Shown here in pieces: positions 1 to 5,223 of a DNA stretch of 6,592 nucleotides. The notes under the pieces were generated by a model that was not told where the DNA came from, searched no databases, and was given only the letters and a program-made list of their open reading frames with translations. The position numbers and the translations under genes are program-made. Where the stretch lies: NCBI GenBank assembly GCA_030043335.1, contig JASHXX010000441.1:1-6592 (forward strand), written 5' to 3'. Each line of letters opens with the position of its first letter. The first letter of the stretch is position 1. This DNA comes from Xanthobacteraceae bacterium. GTDB lineage: Bacteria > Pseudomonadota > Alphaproteobacteria > Rhizobiales > Xanthobacteraceae.

Positions 1-55
1 AGACATCGATAGCTACCAGAACGGCATCTGGCGGCGTATGCTTTAGATTGGTCAT
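1..55 (-). CDS. IS110-family transposase, N-terminus only (runs off the window)
   Basis: Read on the minus strand from the ATG at 55-53, the 18 visible codons give MTNLKHTPPDAVLVAIDV. A variable N-terminus followed by hydrophobic residues and A-I-D is the typical opening of IS110/IS1111 transposases. The Asp is the first acidic residue of their RuvC-like DEDD catalytic domain. A possible ribosome binding site (GGAG) lies about 10 bases upstream. These enzymes move the element by RNA-guided recombination using a non-coding RNA from the element's own end (known for the family). The rest of the gene lies beyond base 1, so the subgroup (IS110 or IS1111) and intactness cannot be judged. The call rests on a short peptide but is strengthened by the abrupt junction with IS3 sequence about 130 bases upstream of the start. 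Confidence 0.66.
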   Translation of the reverse strand, partial: MTNLKHTPPDAVLVAIDV

Positions 56-111
56 GGTCGGGCTTCTCCAAAGTGCAGATTCGACACCTTCACTTTAGAG
101 ACTTGCGGCCC

Positions 112-160
112 GGCCCTGACCGCCTGCCTGCGTAATGACGCGCTGCAGGCAGTCAGGGCC
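112..160. repeat. Long stem-loop in the non-coding left end of the IS110 element
   Basis: Bases 112-127 pair with 145-160 in 15 of 16 positions; the one mismatch is C121 with A151. The loop is 17 bases and contains a second short stem, GCGT (130-133) with ACGC (138-141). It lies between the IS110 start codon (55) and the inferred element end (about 186). This is where the IS110 group encodes its structured bridge RNA, or where a subterminal repeat could lie. There is no T-run on either side, so an intrinsic terminator is unlikely. The pairing is seen directly; the RNA role is inferred. Confidence 0.85.
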
Positions 161-186
161 TCCGTCAAGACAGTTCCTGATGTGCT

Positions 187-581
187 ATGGTTCGGAGTTC
201 GTTTCCAAGGCTCTCCTGTCCTGGATCGCCGCGCAGGGCATCGGCACCGCATTAATCGAGCCAGGCAAGCCCTGGCAGAATGGCGTCGGCGAAAGCTTCA
301 ACGGCAAGTTCCGCGACGAATGCCTCAGCCTCGAATGGTTCCGCTCGCGCGCCGAAGCGAAGGTCATCATCGAGTGCTGGCGGCAGCACTACAACACGGT
401 GCGGCCGCACTCGAGCCTTGGCTACCTCACGCCAACCGAATTTGCAGCTCGGCAAAAAAACCCAGCACCTCGCCATGCAACGGGCCGGGGCGCTGCGGTA
501 TCTGGGGCCTCCACGCCCCGGCCCGTTGCACCACGCGCCCAAATAGGGCACATGCACCAAATGGGCGCCGTTTCAAACTAA
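187..581 (+). pseudogene. IS3-family transposase OrfB, C-terminal fragment
   Basis: This is the last third of a DDE integrase-type transposase. The frame shows GSEF (from 189), then PGKPWQNG, ESFNGKFRDECL (holding the last catalytic Glu), WFRSRAEA, HYNTVRPHSSLGY and TPTEFA, in the order and spacing of IS3-family OrfB proteins. Complete OrfB proteins have about 270-290 residues; only about 130 remain. The normal Asp-Asn before GSEF is replaced by Cys-Tyr. The frame upstream of 187 (back to an ATG at 135) is IS110 end sequence and not transposase, so the second catalytic Asp and everything before it are missing. The last 35 residues, rich in Pro and Ala, look like the natural tail of this subgroup. 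The fragment cannot be active. Confidence 0.9.
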
Positions 582-584
582 CCG

Positions 585-609
585 TGGTCCGAAGAATCTG
601 GGCACGTCA
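585..609 (+). repeat. Probable terminal inverted repeat of the IS3 remnant
   Basis: Directly behind the OrfB stop (579-581) comes TGGTCC...GGGCACGTCA, ending at 609. Read from the outside it starts TGACGTGCCCAGAT, resembling the TGACCTGCCC-type ends I associate with IS3 elements of this transposase type. The matching left end is not in the window, so the assignment rests on position and resemblance only. No target duplication can be tested. Confidence 0.5.
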
Positions 610-742
610 ATGGAAGAGTTCTGTATTACTCTTGGCACTGCATGATCTGGTGACACGAAGGCGTCTCGCGGGCGATGGTTCGCGTCGTGCCAGGTAAAAA
701 GCACCGGTAGAATAAACGAGCACGCGATCGTTTAGCCCGAAA

Positions 743-871
743 CTAGCCCTTGGTTACGACGGGAGGCGGAGGTGCTTTTCCCTTGCCAACCGGGTACTTG
801 CCTTTGCCCACGCAGCCGGCAACGCTCAATGCCAAGGCCAACGAACAAACGATAGCGAAGAACTTTTTCAT
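743..871 (-). CDS. Small putative lipoprotein, 42 aa
   Basis: From the ATG at 871-869 the frame encodes 42 residues ending in TAG at 745-743. The N-terminus MKKFFAIVCSLALALS is a signal peptide with two Lys and a hydrophobic core. It is followed by the lipobox V-A-G-C, with the lipidated Cys predicted at residue 20. The mature part is only 23 residues: two Gly-Lys-rich segments (VGKGK, VGKGKAP), four Pro and the end VVTKG. Very short lipoproteins with GKGK and a VVTKG-like end occur in rhizobia and relatives (recalled, not searched); their function is unknown. A GGGGGA ribosome binding site sits 8 bases before the start, inside a duplicated leader. The gene lies 247 bases downstream of the secreted-protein gene on the same strand, so it may have its own promoter. 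It most likely sits in a membrane facing the periplasm. Confidence 0.8.
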   Translation of the reverse strand: MKKFFAIVCSLALALSVAGCVGKGKYPVGKGKAPPPPVVTKG

Positions 872-872
872 G

Positions 873-946
873 GCGACTATCCCCCAGATATCCTGTGCCG
901 CATATTGTTGCGACTATCCCCCAGATATCCTGTGCAGCAAATTGTT
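873..946. repeat. Tandem duplication of a 37-bp unit in the leader of the lipoprotein gene
   Basis: Bases 873-909 and 910-946 are two adjacent copies of a 37-base unit differing at only two positions (near 899/936 and 903/940). Each copy contains the GGGGGAT ribosome-binding sequence (minus strand) and an AGGATATC block. Only the copy next to the gene (873-909) is followed by the lipoprotein ATG. The second copy is therefore a duplicated ribosome-binding/leader segment without a start codon behind it. This could be a recent slippage event or a regulatory leader. Confidence 0.92.
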
Positions 947-1007
947 AGCCTCAACCCACAGCCACGAACTAGTGCAGAAAAGCCACAGTCCTAAAGTAAA
1001 TGCATCC

Positions 1008-1031
1008 GCGGCTCTTTGGAGATGGAGCCGC
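1008..1031. repeat. Short GC-rich inverted repeat between the secreted-protein and lipoprotein genes
   Basis: GCGGCTC (1008-1014) and GAGCCGC (1025-1031) form a perfect 7-bp stem with a 10-base loop. It lies about 90 bases downstream of the stop of the secreted-protein gene (minus strand). No T-run follows it on either strand, so a Rho-independent terminator is not supported. It may shape or protect the end of the upstream transcript. Confidence 0.5.
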
Positions 1032-1118
1032 AGTAATCTAGTCATTGATTTACATCATGAATTTTCAACAATGCGAATCCGCGGCGGCGGCCATTCTTTT
1101 TTAAAATCTCGACACCCC

Positions 1119-1358
1119 TTAATGAAATTCCTCGCAGCTCCCGACAAGTGGATAGCGCTCTGGGTATTTTTTCGCCAACCTCGACTCGGTGGCCTTGAGC
1201 GCGGCCGTACATTCTTTTTCGGTGCTAAAATGGGAAGATGGCTGCCGTTCGCCGCTTGGGCCCTTCGCGACGAACTGCCAATATGCGAGCGCAGGTGGAA
1301 CTGAGCTCGTAAGGGTCGCGACGGCAATCAGCACTGATGTGATTGTAGGGCGCCTCAT
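1119..1358 (-). CDS. Small secreted protein with two cysteines, 79 aa, unknown function
   Basis: The protein starts with a clear Sec signal peptide: MRRP, a hydrophobic stretch to about residue 20, and a PPALA cleavage site before YW (residues 25/26). The mature part has about 54 residues, beginning YWQFVAKGPSGE and containing SSHFSTEKECTAALK, an Arg/Lys-rich segment LAKKYPERYP, and LVGSCEEFH at the end. Cys50 and Cys75 are the only cysteines and could form one disulfide in the periplasm. I do not recognise a named domain. The ATG has a good AAGGAG site four bases upstream. It follows the L,D-transpeptidase gene with only 32 bases between, on the same strand, so the two are probably co-transcribed. 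A link to the cell wall is inferred from that alone. Confidence 0.82.
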   Translation of the reverse strand: MRRPTITSVLIAVATLTSSVPPALAYWQFVAKGPSGERQPSSHFSTEKECTAALKATESRLAKKYPERYPLVGSCEEFH

Positions 1359-1390
1359 TTTGCTCCTTACTTACTTGAACAAGAAGACGA

Positions 1391-1924
1391 TTAGGGCAAC
1401 ACAACAACTTTTGTGCCCAGATTGACACGTTCATAAAGGTCCATGATGTCAGCGTTATACATGCGAATGCAACCATGAGAAACGAACCCGCCAACTGATT
1501 TTGGGTTATTAGTGCCGTGGATAGCGTATTCACCGCCACCGCTCAGGATCATTGCCGCAGCACCCATCGGGTTTGCCGAGCTGCCGGCCGGAATGACATT
1601 CGGTATCCTGGGATTTTCGTGTTTTATCATTTCCGGTGGCGACCAAGCCGGCCTGATATACTTGCCTTGAATGTAAGCCGTTCCCGACCAAGCCATTCCG
1701 GCCTTACCGACGCCAACCGGATATCGAATCGCCGTGTCGCCGCCGACAACATAGTAAAGGTGCCGCTGGCTCGTCTTTACTATGATGGTGCCCTCGGAAT
1801 AGCCGCTCAGATGGACGATCTCGCGGGCTCTCGACGATGAGGGGCAAATTATAACAAAGGTCACGAACACAATCGCAACCAGCGAAAGAATACTTGAATA
1901 CAAGCGATTCATATGATTGCTCAT
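1391..1924 (-). CDS. L,D-transpeptidase (YkuD domain), exported
   Basis: L,D-transpeptidases cross-link peptidoglycan stem peptides, or attach proteins to them, using a catalytic cysteine in the periplasm. The family signature is clear here: HGTNNP (His136) and SHGCIRM (Ser149, His150, catalytic Cys152, then Arg154), numbering from the chosen start. Other family features are IIVKTSQRHLYYV near the start of the domain, RYPVGVGKAGM, and PMGAAAMILSGG. Residues 6-33 form a signal peptide with a likely cleavage after SRA (33/34). There is no LysM or other wall-binding module; at 177 residues it is a minimal YkuD protein. The frame is open to an ATG at 2005, but a promoter at 1968-1995 overlaps that extension. 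ATGs at 1924 (GGAA 8-9 bases upstream) or 1912 are more credible. Rhizobial genomes carry many paralogues, so the specific role is unknown. Confidence 0.9.
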   Translation of the reverse strand: MSNHMNRLYSSILSLVAIVFVTFVIICPSSSRAREIVHLSGYSEGTIIVKTSQRHLYYVVGGDTAIRYPVGVGKAGMAWSGTAYIQGKYIRPAWSPPEMIKHENPRIPNVIPAGSSANPMGAAAMILSGGGEYAIHGTNNPKSVGGFVSHGCIRMYNADIMDLYERVNLGTKVVVLP

Positions 1925-1967
1925 AACGTGCGTTTCCATTATCCCGCGGACTTTCGACGATACAAAA

Positions 1968-1995
1968 ACAATAGGACGTCGTACGCCGCTGTCAA
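1968..1995 (-). promoter_or_regulatory. Sigma70-type promoter of the L,D-transpeptidase gene
   Basis: On the minus strand a perfect TTGACA -35 (1995-1990) is followed after 16 bases by TATTGT (1973-1968; 4 of 6 consensus). Transcription would start near 1961, about 37 bases before the ATG at 1924. This supports the shorter protein start. Prediction from sequence only. Confidence 0.5.
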
Positions 1996-2091
1996 CGGGC
2001 CCCAAATTCCCGATTGTTTGCTTTCAATTCATCAACCGGCGTTTTACGACAAGCAGAAGGCGATCGTCCTGATTATGGTCGGACACCGCCC

Positions 2092-2106
2092 CAAGGAATT
2101 TCCTTG
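2092..2106. promoter_or_regulatory. Palindrome CAAGGAATTTCCTTG, possible operator
   Basis: Two perfect 7-bp arms (2092-2098 and 2100-2106) flank a single central T at 2099. The palindrome lies in the divergent intergenic region, about 195 bases before the methyltransferase start and 100 bases upstream of the transpeptidase promoter. Dyads of this size can bind a dimeric repressor, but no regulator gene is present in the window to connect with it. Confidence 0.35.
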
Positions 2107-2300
2107 ATGTGTGATGAAACGTCCCATCATGATGCTGGCAAACGTCACACGCTGGGCACCACCTGTTGTTTTGGTCAGCAGGCCGCATTCGGTGATGGCC
2201 TACGGTTAAAGAGCGATTCCGAGACCTCTAATTCGCGTTTCAATTGCGGCGAACTTTCCGCTAAGATTTCTTGCCCTGTCGAGGAATTTAAAGAGACTTG

Positions 2301-2888
2301 ATGATGACGCAGATGAGTGCTGCACTCGTCTGGTTCGCCGGGCTCATCGGTTGGTACATCATCCGCTATCCCTTCGCCCGACGCGCGAAGAAGATCAGGG
2401 TGAGTAAATCGCTTTTTGATTGGCGAGAATCTAGCATTCTGGCGGTTGCATTGCTCGGCTTGCTCGTGATACCGGCGGCTTACGCATTGATCGGCTTTCC
2501 GGCACGGCTCGATCGTCCTTTTATCCCGGCCGTCGCCTGGCTCGGCTTGGCGCCGCTATGCGCGGCGTTGTGGCTGTTTCGCCGAAGCCATGTGGACCTC
2601 GGTCGAAATTGGTCGATATCTTTGGAAATCCGCGAACAGCATGCGTTGGTAAAAACCGGCGTCTATCGGTTCATCCGGCATCCGATGTATACTTCGTTTT
2701 TCCTCCTGGGTCTGGCGCAAATGCTCCTGTTGTCGAATTGGCTTGCGGACGCATCCGGACTCATTGGTGCAGGCGTCTTCTATGCTCTTCGCGTTCGGCG
2801 CGAGGAAAGCTTGATGCTCGAATGCTTTGGCAATGACTATCGCCGCTATATGGGCCACACTAAACAGCTCATTCCATGGATCTACTAG
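2301..2888 (+). CDS. Integral-membrane ICMT/PEMT-family methyltransferase
   Basis: A 195-residue polytopic membrane protein. Hydrophobic segments lie near residues 6-21, 46-66, 76-94 and 131-163. The C-terminal half shows the signature of the isoprenylcysteine carboxyl methyltransferase / phospholipid methyltransferase superfamily: LGRNWS (100-105), LVKTGVYRFIRHPMYTSF (116-133) with the RHPxY motif, and RREE (166-169) followed by FGNDYRRYM. In the family these residues bind S-adenosylmethionine at the membrane face. Bacterial members methylate lipids or small hydrophobic compounds, and the substrate here is unknown. The ATG at 2301 is preceded by AAAGAG with 5-base spacing; in-frame TTG 2298, ATG 2304 and ATG 2313 are alternatives. 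The stop is 26 bases before the acyltransferase gene, so the two are probably one operon. Confidence 0.88.
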   Translation: MMTQMSAALVWFAGLIGWYIIRYPFARRAKKIRVSKSLFDWRESSILAVALLGLLVIPAAYALIGFPARLDRPFIPAVAWLGLAPLCAALWLFRRSHVDLGRNWSISLEIREQHALVKTGVYRFIRHPMYTSFFLLGLAQMLLLSNWLADASGLIGAGVFYALRVRREESLMLECFGNDYRRYMGHTKQLIPWIY

Positions 2889-2914
2889 TTATTCCCAGCA
2901 GCAGCAGGTAGCCA

Positions 2915-3688
2915 ATGCGCGGGCGCGCCATCCCGTTGTCGATACATCGACGCATGGTTATCGACTTCCTGTATTTCGCAAGGGGGATCCCGACCGTGCC
3001 GGTTCAAAAGCGCATGTCGCTCGCCCCGCTGGTTGCCGCACGCGCCGCTTGCCGAGAAAGACCGCGCTGGACCGCCATATTTACCAAGGCCTATTCGTTG
3101 CTGGCCCAGGAGTTTCCTGAGCTTCGCCGAGCCTATGTCAAAATTCCATGGCCGCACTTGTACGAATATCCCGTCAGCAAAGCGACAATTATCCTCGAGC
3201 GCGACTACCTTGGCGAGCGGGCTGCGTGGTCATTCTCGATCAAGGACCCCGCACGCCAGTCATTGCGGGATATAGAACGTCGGCTGCAGCAGGCCGCGAC
3301 GGCGCCGATCGAAGAAATTAAGGACTTCGGCCGAGCATTGCGGTTCACACGACTCCCGGTCCCGCTGCGCCGTGCGCTGTGGTGGCTAGGCCTGAATATT
3401 GGTCGACAGCGTGGAAATTACTTCGGTACTTTCGCGCTGTCCGTTTACTCTGCACTGAAAGCCGAATCGCTGCATCCTCTGTCACCGATGACGACGCTGC
3501 TCAACTATGGCGTCGTGAGCAATAACGGGATGCTCGATGTTCGGATCATCTATGATCACCGCGTGATGGATGGCTCGACAGTCGCCCGCGCGCTGGTGCG
3601 CCTGGAAGAAATCCTTAAGTCGGTCGTGCTCGAAGAAGTGTTGGCATTGGCTCCCGCGCGGGACGGAAATAGGCTGCCGCATGTGTAA
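2915..3688 (+). CDS. Stand-alone acyltransferase with 2-oxoacid dehydrogenase E2 catalytic fold
   Basis: The 257-residue protein matches the catalytic (CoA-dependent acyltransferase) domain of dihydrolipoamide acyltransferases. The decisive motif is YDHRVMDGSTVA (213-224), the E2 active-site DHRxxDG with His215 and Asp219. It is preceded by NYFGTFALSVYS (169-179) and PLSPMTTLLNYGVV (188-201), which correspond to the FTISN and P-x-x-x-x-LGVG regions of E2. Full E2 proteins have 400 or more residues, with N-terminal lipoyl and E1/E3-binding domains. Both are absent here, and no E1 or E3 gene is near. A role in a dehydrogenase complex is therefore unlikely, and acyl transfer from CoA to another acceptor is an inference. 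There is no signal peptide. The ribosome binding site (AGGTAG) is weak, and the gene follows the methyltransferase closely, suggesting coupled expression. Confidence 0.82.
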   Translation: MRGRAIPLSIHRRMVIDFLYFARGIPTVPVQKRMSLAPLVAARAACRERPRWTAIFTKAYSLLAQEFPELRRAYVKIPWPHLYEYPVSKATIILERDYLGERAAWSFSIKDPARQSLRDIERRLQQAATAPIEEIKDFGRALRFTRLPVPLRRALWWLGLNIGRQRGNYFGTFALSVYSALKAESLHPLSPMTTLLNYGVVSNNGMLDVRIIYDHRVMDGSTVARALVRLEEILKSVVLEEVLALAPARDGNRLPHV

Positions 3689-3747
3689 GATGGGTGCGCA
3701 GTTTGCAGCGCATAGAGCAGGTGGTGTCGTCGAGCGGTCACGACGTC

Positions 3748-4191
3748 TCATAATGACGAATAGAGAAAATGCAGAGCGAACCGCCATGATGCGTAAAAAA
3801 TCCGGAATTCGGCGCCGCTGAGAACGTCGCCGACGAACCAAAGCAGTCCGCGGAACGCCTGGGTGACCGCGGGCTGCGCCATATCGGCGCGGATAAAGCT
3901 TTCCAGGCGCAGAAAATCGTAGCGCGTCGCGCTCCCCCAGTCGGGGCCGCGCAGATCGAGCGAGCAGTGCGCAAAATCCTCGGAATTGATTTCGAGCGGA
4001 TGCAGTTTGAGAGAGATCGGCCACAGCTGCTGGAACTGATCGCACTCTCGCCGGAACAGCTCGAAATAACCTTTTGCGCCGGCCGGGTCATAACCCTCGA
4101 CATAGACGACGCGCCGCCGCCGAATCGCACCGATCGCGTTTGCGCGCGTTCCGGCCAAATCATCGCGTATGGTGCTTCCGGGAAGTTCCAT
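3748..4191 (-). pseudogene. N-terminal part of an uncharacterised (possibly alpha/beta-hydrolase-related) protein, apparently truncated
   Basis: The 147 residues begin with a polar stretch and then RRRVVYVEGYDPAG (24-37), GYFELFRREC (41-50), DWGSATRYDFLRLESFIRADMA (84-105) and FRIFYASWRFALHFLY (129-144). I associate this pattern, with a GYDP...Y..LFRRE opening, with rhizobial proteins about twice this length that continue with membrane segments and hydrolase-like motifs. That recollection is unverified. Here a TGA follows FLYSSL at the start of what looks like a hydrophobic segment, and none of the downstream minus-strand frames resumes the pattern before the oppositely oriented acyltransferase gene (ends 3688). 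The ATG at 4191 has GAGG eight bases upstream. An in-frame ATG at 4254 and a TTG at 4263 would lengthen it. It is the downstream gene of the minus-strand SDR (100-base gap). It may be a genuine short protein, but truncation seems likelier. Confidence 0.6.
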
Positions 4192-4291
4192 TGTCGTAAC
4201 CTCGCCCGCGGGCGGAATTGCGCATTCGCGATTGCCATTAACGCAATCCTTCATGAAATCCAATCCCGACGCTTCGCTCCGGATTGTCCGG

Positions 4292-5113
4292 TTACTGATG
4301 CGTGATTTGCAGTCGCGGCCGACGGCGCCAGGCTTCGCGGGTGAACATATCCATCAAGGCCGGGGACAGACGGTTCAGGCGCCACAGCAAGCGCGCGGAG
4401 CCGGGGATCACGACCATGGCCTCGTTGCGGCGAATGGCGCGCAGCGTGCGGGCGGCGACATAATCGGGACTAATGGTGATCCAATTTGGAATCCTGTGGC
4501 CCTTTTGCGGTGGCGTCTCGATCGCGGCCCGGTCGAGCATCGGAGTGCGTACGAAGCCCGGACAAAGCATCGTCACTCCGAATTCGGGACGGCAATACTC
4601 GGCGCGCAGCGCGGCGGTGAATCCGACGAGTCCGAATTTGCTCGCCTGATAGACGGCGCCTTCGCGGAAAGTCGCCAATCCAAAGACGCTGCCGACGTTG
4701 ACGACGTGCGCCTCTTCCTGGGCGGCGAGCACCGGCAGCAATTCGTGCACGAGCTGGATGGGCGCCAGGAGGTTGACCGACATGATCTGCCGCCATTGCG
4801 TGGCGGTCATCCCGTGGGTCGACCCGTGAAAGGCGAGCCCGGCGTTGTTGATCAGGATGTGGATTGGATCGCCGCTGCCGAGTATCTCCGCAACGACGTC
4901 GCTGATCTGCGCCGGCTGCGTCAGATCGCAATGCCGCGTCGTCACCGCGACGCCCAGCGCCCTGGCGTCACGCGCGGTTTGTTCGAGGTTTTGGTCGTCG
5001 ATATCGAGCAAGCGGAGCGAGGCGCCTTCGCGTGAAAGCGCTAACGCTATGGCGCGTCCGATGCCAGAAGCCGCGCCCGTCACCAACGCCGTTCTTCCCC
5101 TGATCACTTTCAT
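4292..5113 (-). CDS. Short-chain dehydrogenase/reductase (classical SDR, NAD-type)
   Basis: A 273-residue Rossmann-fold oxidoreductase of the classical SDR type. Visible motifs are TGAASGIG (12-19, dinucleotide binding), Asp37 at the end of beta-2 (usually indicating NAD(H)), CDLT (62-65), NNAG (89-92), Asn114 in MSVNLLAP, Ser142, Tyr155 and Lys159 (AVYQASK, catalytic), and CPGFVRTPM (184-192). The C-terminus after residue 240 is basic and hydrophobic (RLLWRLNRLSPALMDMF), as in SDRs acting on membrane-associated or lipophilic substrates. The substrate cannot be predicted. The frame is open to 5266, but a strong promoter at 5195-5223 and the SDR alignment favour the ATG at 5113. Its ribosome binding site is poor. 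It is followed by the truncated gene on the same strand and is divergent from a second SDR gene. Confidence 0.92.
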   Translation of the reverse strand: MKVIRGRTALVTGAASGIGRAIALALSREGASLRLLDIDDQNLEQTARDARALGVAVTTRHCDLTQPAQISDVVAEILGSGDPIHILINNAGLAFHGSTHGMTATQWRQIMSVNLLAPIQLVHELLPVLAAQEEAHVVNVGSVFGLATFREGAVYQASKFGLVGFTAALRAEYCRPEFGVTMLCPGFVRTPMLDRAAIETPPQKGHRIPNWITISPDYVAARTLRAIRRNEAMVVIPGSARLLWRLNRLSPALMDMFTREAWRRRPRLQITHQ

Positions 5114-5194
5114 GACGGGAACGTTGTTAAAGCCGCGACGCTGTGGCTGAATGGTGGCCGTGCATGGCGAGCGCGGCCGGGCTTGCGGGGCGCA

Positions 5195-5223
5195 TTTATA
5201 CAACACGCAAACAGCAGTGTCGA
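5195..5223 (-). promoter_or_regulatory. Sigma70-type promoter of the minus-strand SDR gene, overlapping the plus-strand SDR start
   Basis: On the minus strand TCGACA (5223-5218; 5 of 6) and TATAAA (5200-5195; 5 of 6) are separated by an ideal 17 bases. Transcription would begin near 5188, giving a leader of about 75 bases to the ATG at 5113. The -35 box overlaps the proposed GTG start (5217-5219) of the divergent SDR. Polymerase binding here could interfere with expression of the other gene. Predicted from sequence alone. Confidence 0.55.

Larger units (their letters stand above)
1..186 (-). mobile_element. IS110-family element, left end, inserted into an IS3 element
   Basis: This is the stretch between the window edge and the point where IS3 transposase homology begins (about 185-187). 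It holds the first codons of an IS110-type transposase on the minus strand and about 130 bases of non-coding DNA upstream of it. In the IS110 group this side of the element encodes the bridge RNA. No terminal inverted repeat or target duplication is evident, as expected for IS110. The exact end is uncertain by a few bases. A CT dinucleotide at 185-186 lies at the inferred junction and could be the core. Confidence 0.6.
1925..2300. other. Divergent intergenic region between the L,D-transpeptidase and methyltransferase genes
   Basis: These 376 bases hold no gene I can support. Short open frames occur on the plus strand, but none shows a recognisable motif, signal peptide or good ribosome binding site. 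The region contains the transpeptidase promoter (1968-1995), a small palindrome (2092-2106) and, near 2290-2295, the AAAGAG ribosome-binding sequence of the methyltransferase gene. No strong promoter for that gene is visible; a weak TTCAAT / TAAGAT pair with 17-base spacing lies around 2240-2270. Confidence 0.6.

Noticed and set aside
182..697. Plus-strand open frame of 171 codons in the IS3 region
   Set aside because: It is the wrong frame of the OrfB fragment. The 187-581 frame carries the transposase motifs.
873..946. Two direct 37-base copies as a CRISPR array
   Set aside because: The copies are immediately adjacent with no spacer between them, there are only two, and there are no cas genes.
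1080..1105. GC-rich stretch followed by a run of T (plus strand) as a terminator
   Set aside because: The stem potential is poor and no plus-strand gene ends upstream of it.
750..1304. Plus-strand open frame of 184 codons
   Set aside because: It runs through the tandem repeat and lies opposite two convincing exported-protein genes. The translation has no motif, and its start lacks a ribosome binding site.
1517..1840. Plus-strand open frame of 107 codons
   Set aside because: It is antisense to the L,D-transpeptidase catalytic region and shows no recognisable features.
2014..2301. Plus-strand open frame of 95 codons upstream of the methyltransferase gene
   Set aside because: There is no good ribosome binding site, signal peptide or known motif, and it occupies the regulatory region. 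I treat it as non-coding, though a lineage-specific small gene cannot be excluded.
3689..3747. Weak inverted repeats between the convergent gene ends as a bidirectional terminator
   Set aside because: The stems are only about 5 bp and lack T-runs.
3482..4045. Minus-strand open frame of 187 codons overlapping the ends of the acyltransferase and truncated genes
   Set aside because: It is out of frame with both recognisable proteins and very rich in Arg, Ala and Ser without any motif, so it is a shadow. It also does not continue the truncated protein.
4169..5035. Long plus-strand open frame (288 codons) opposite the minus-strand SDR gene
   Set aside because: It lies antisense to a protein with all SDR motifs, its translation shows no domain and is biased to His, Arg, Gly and Asp as expected from a reverse-frame shadow of GC-rich coding DNA.
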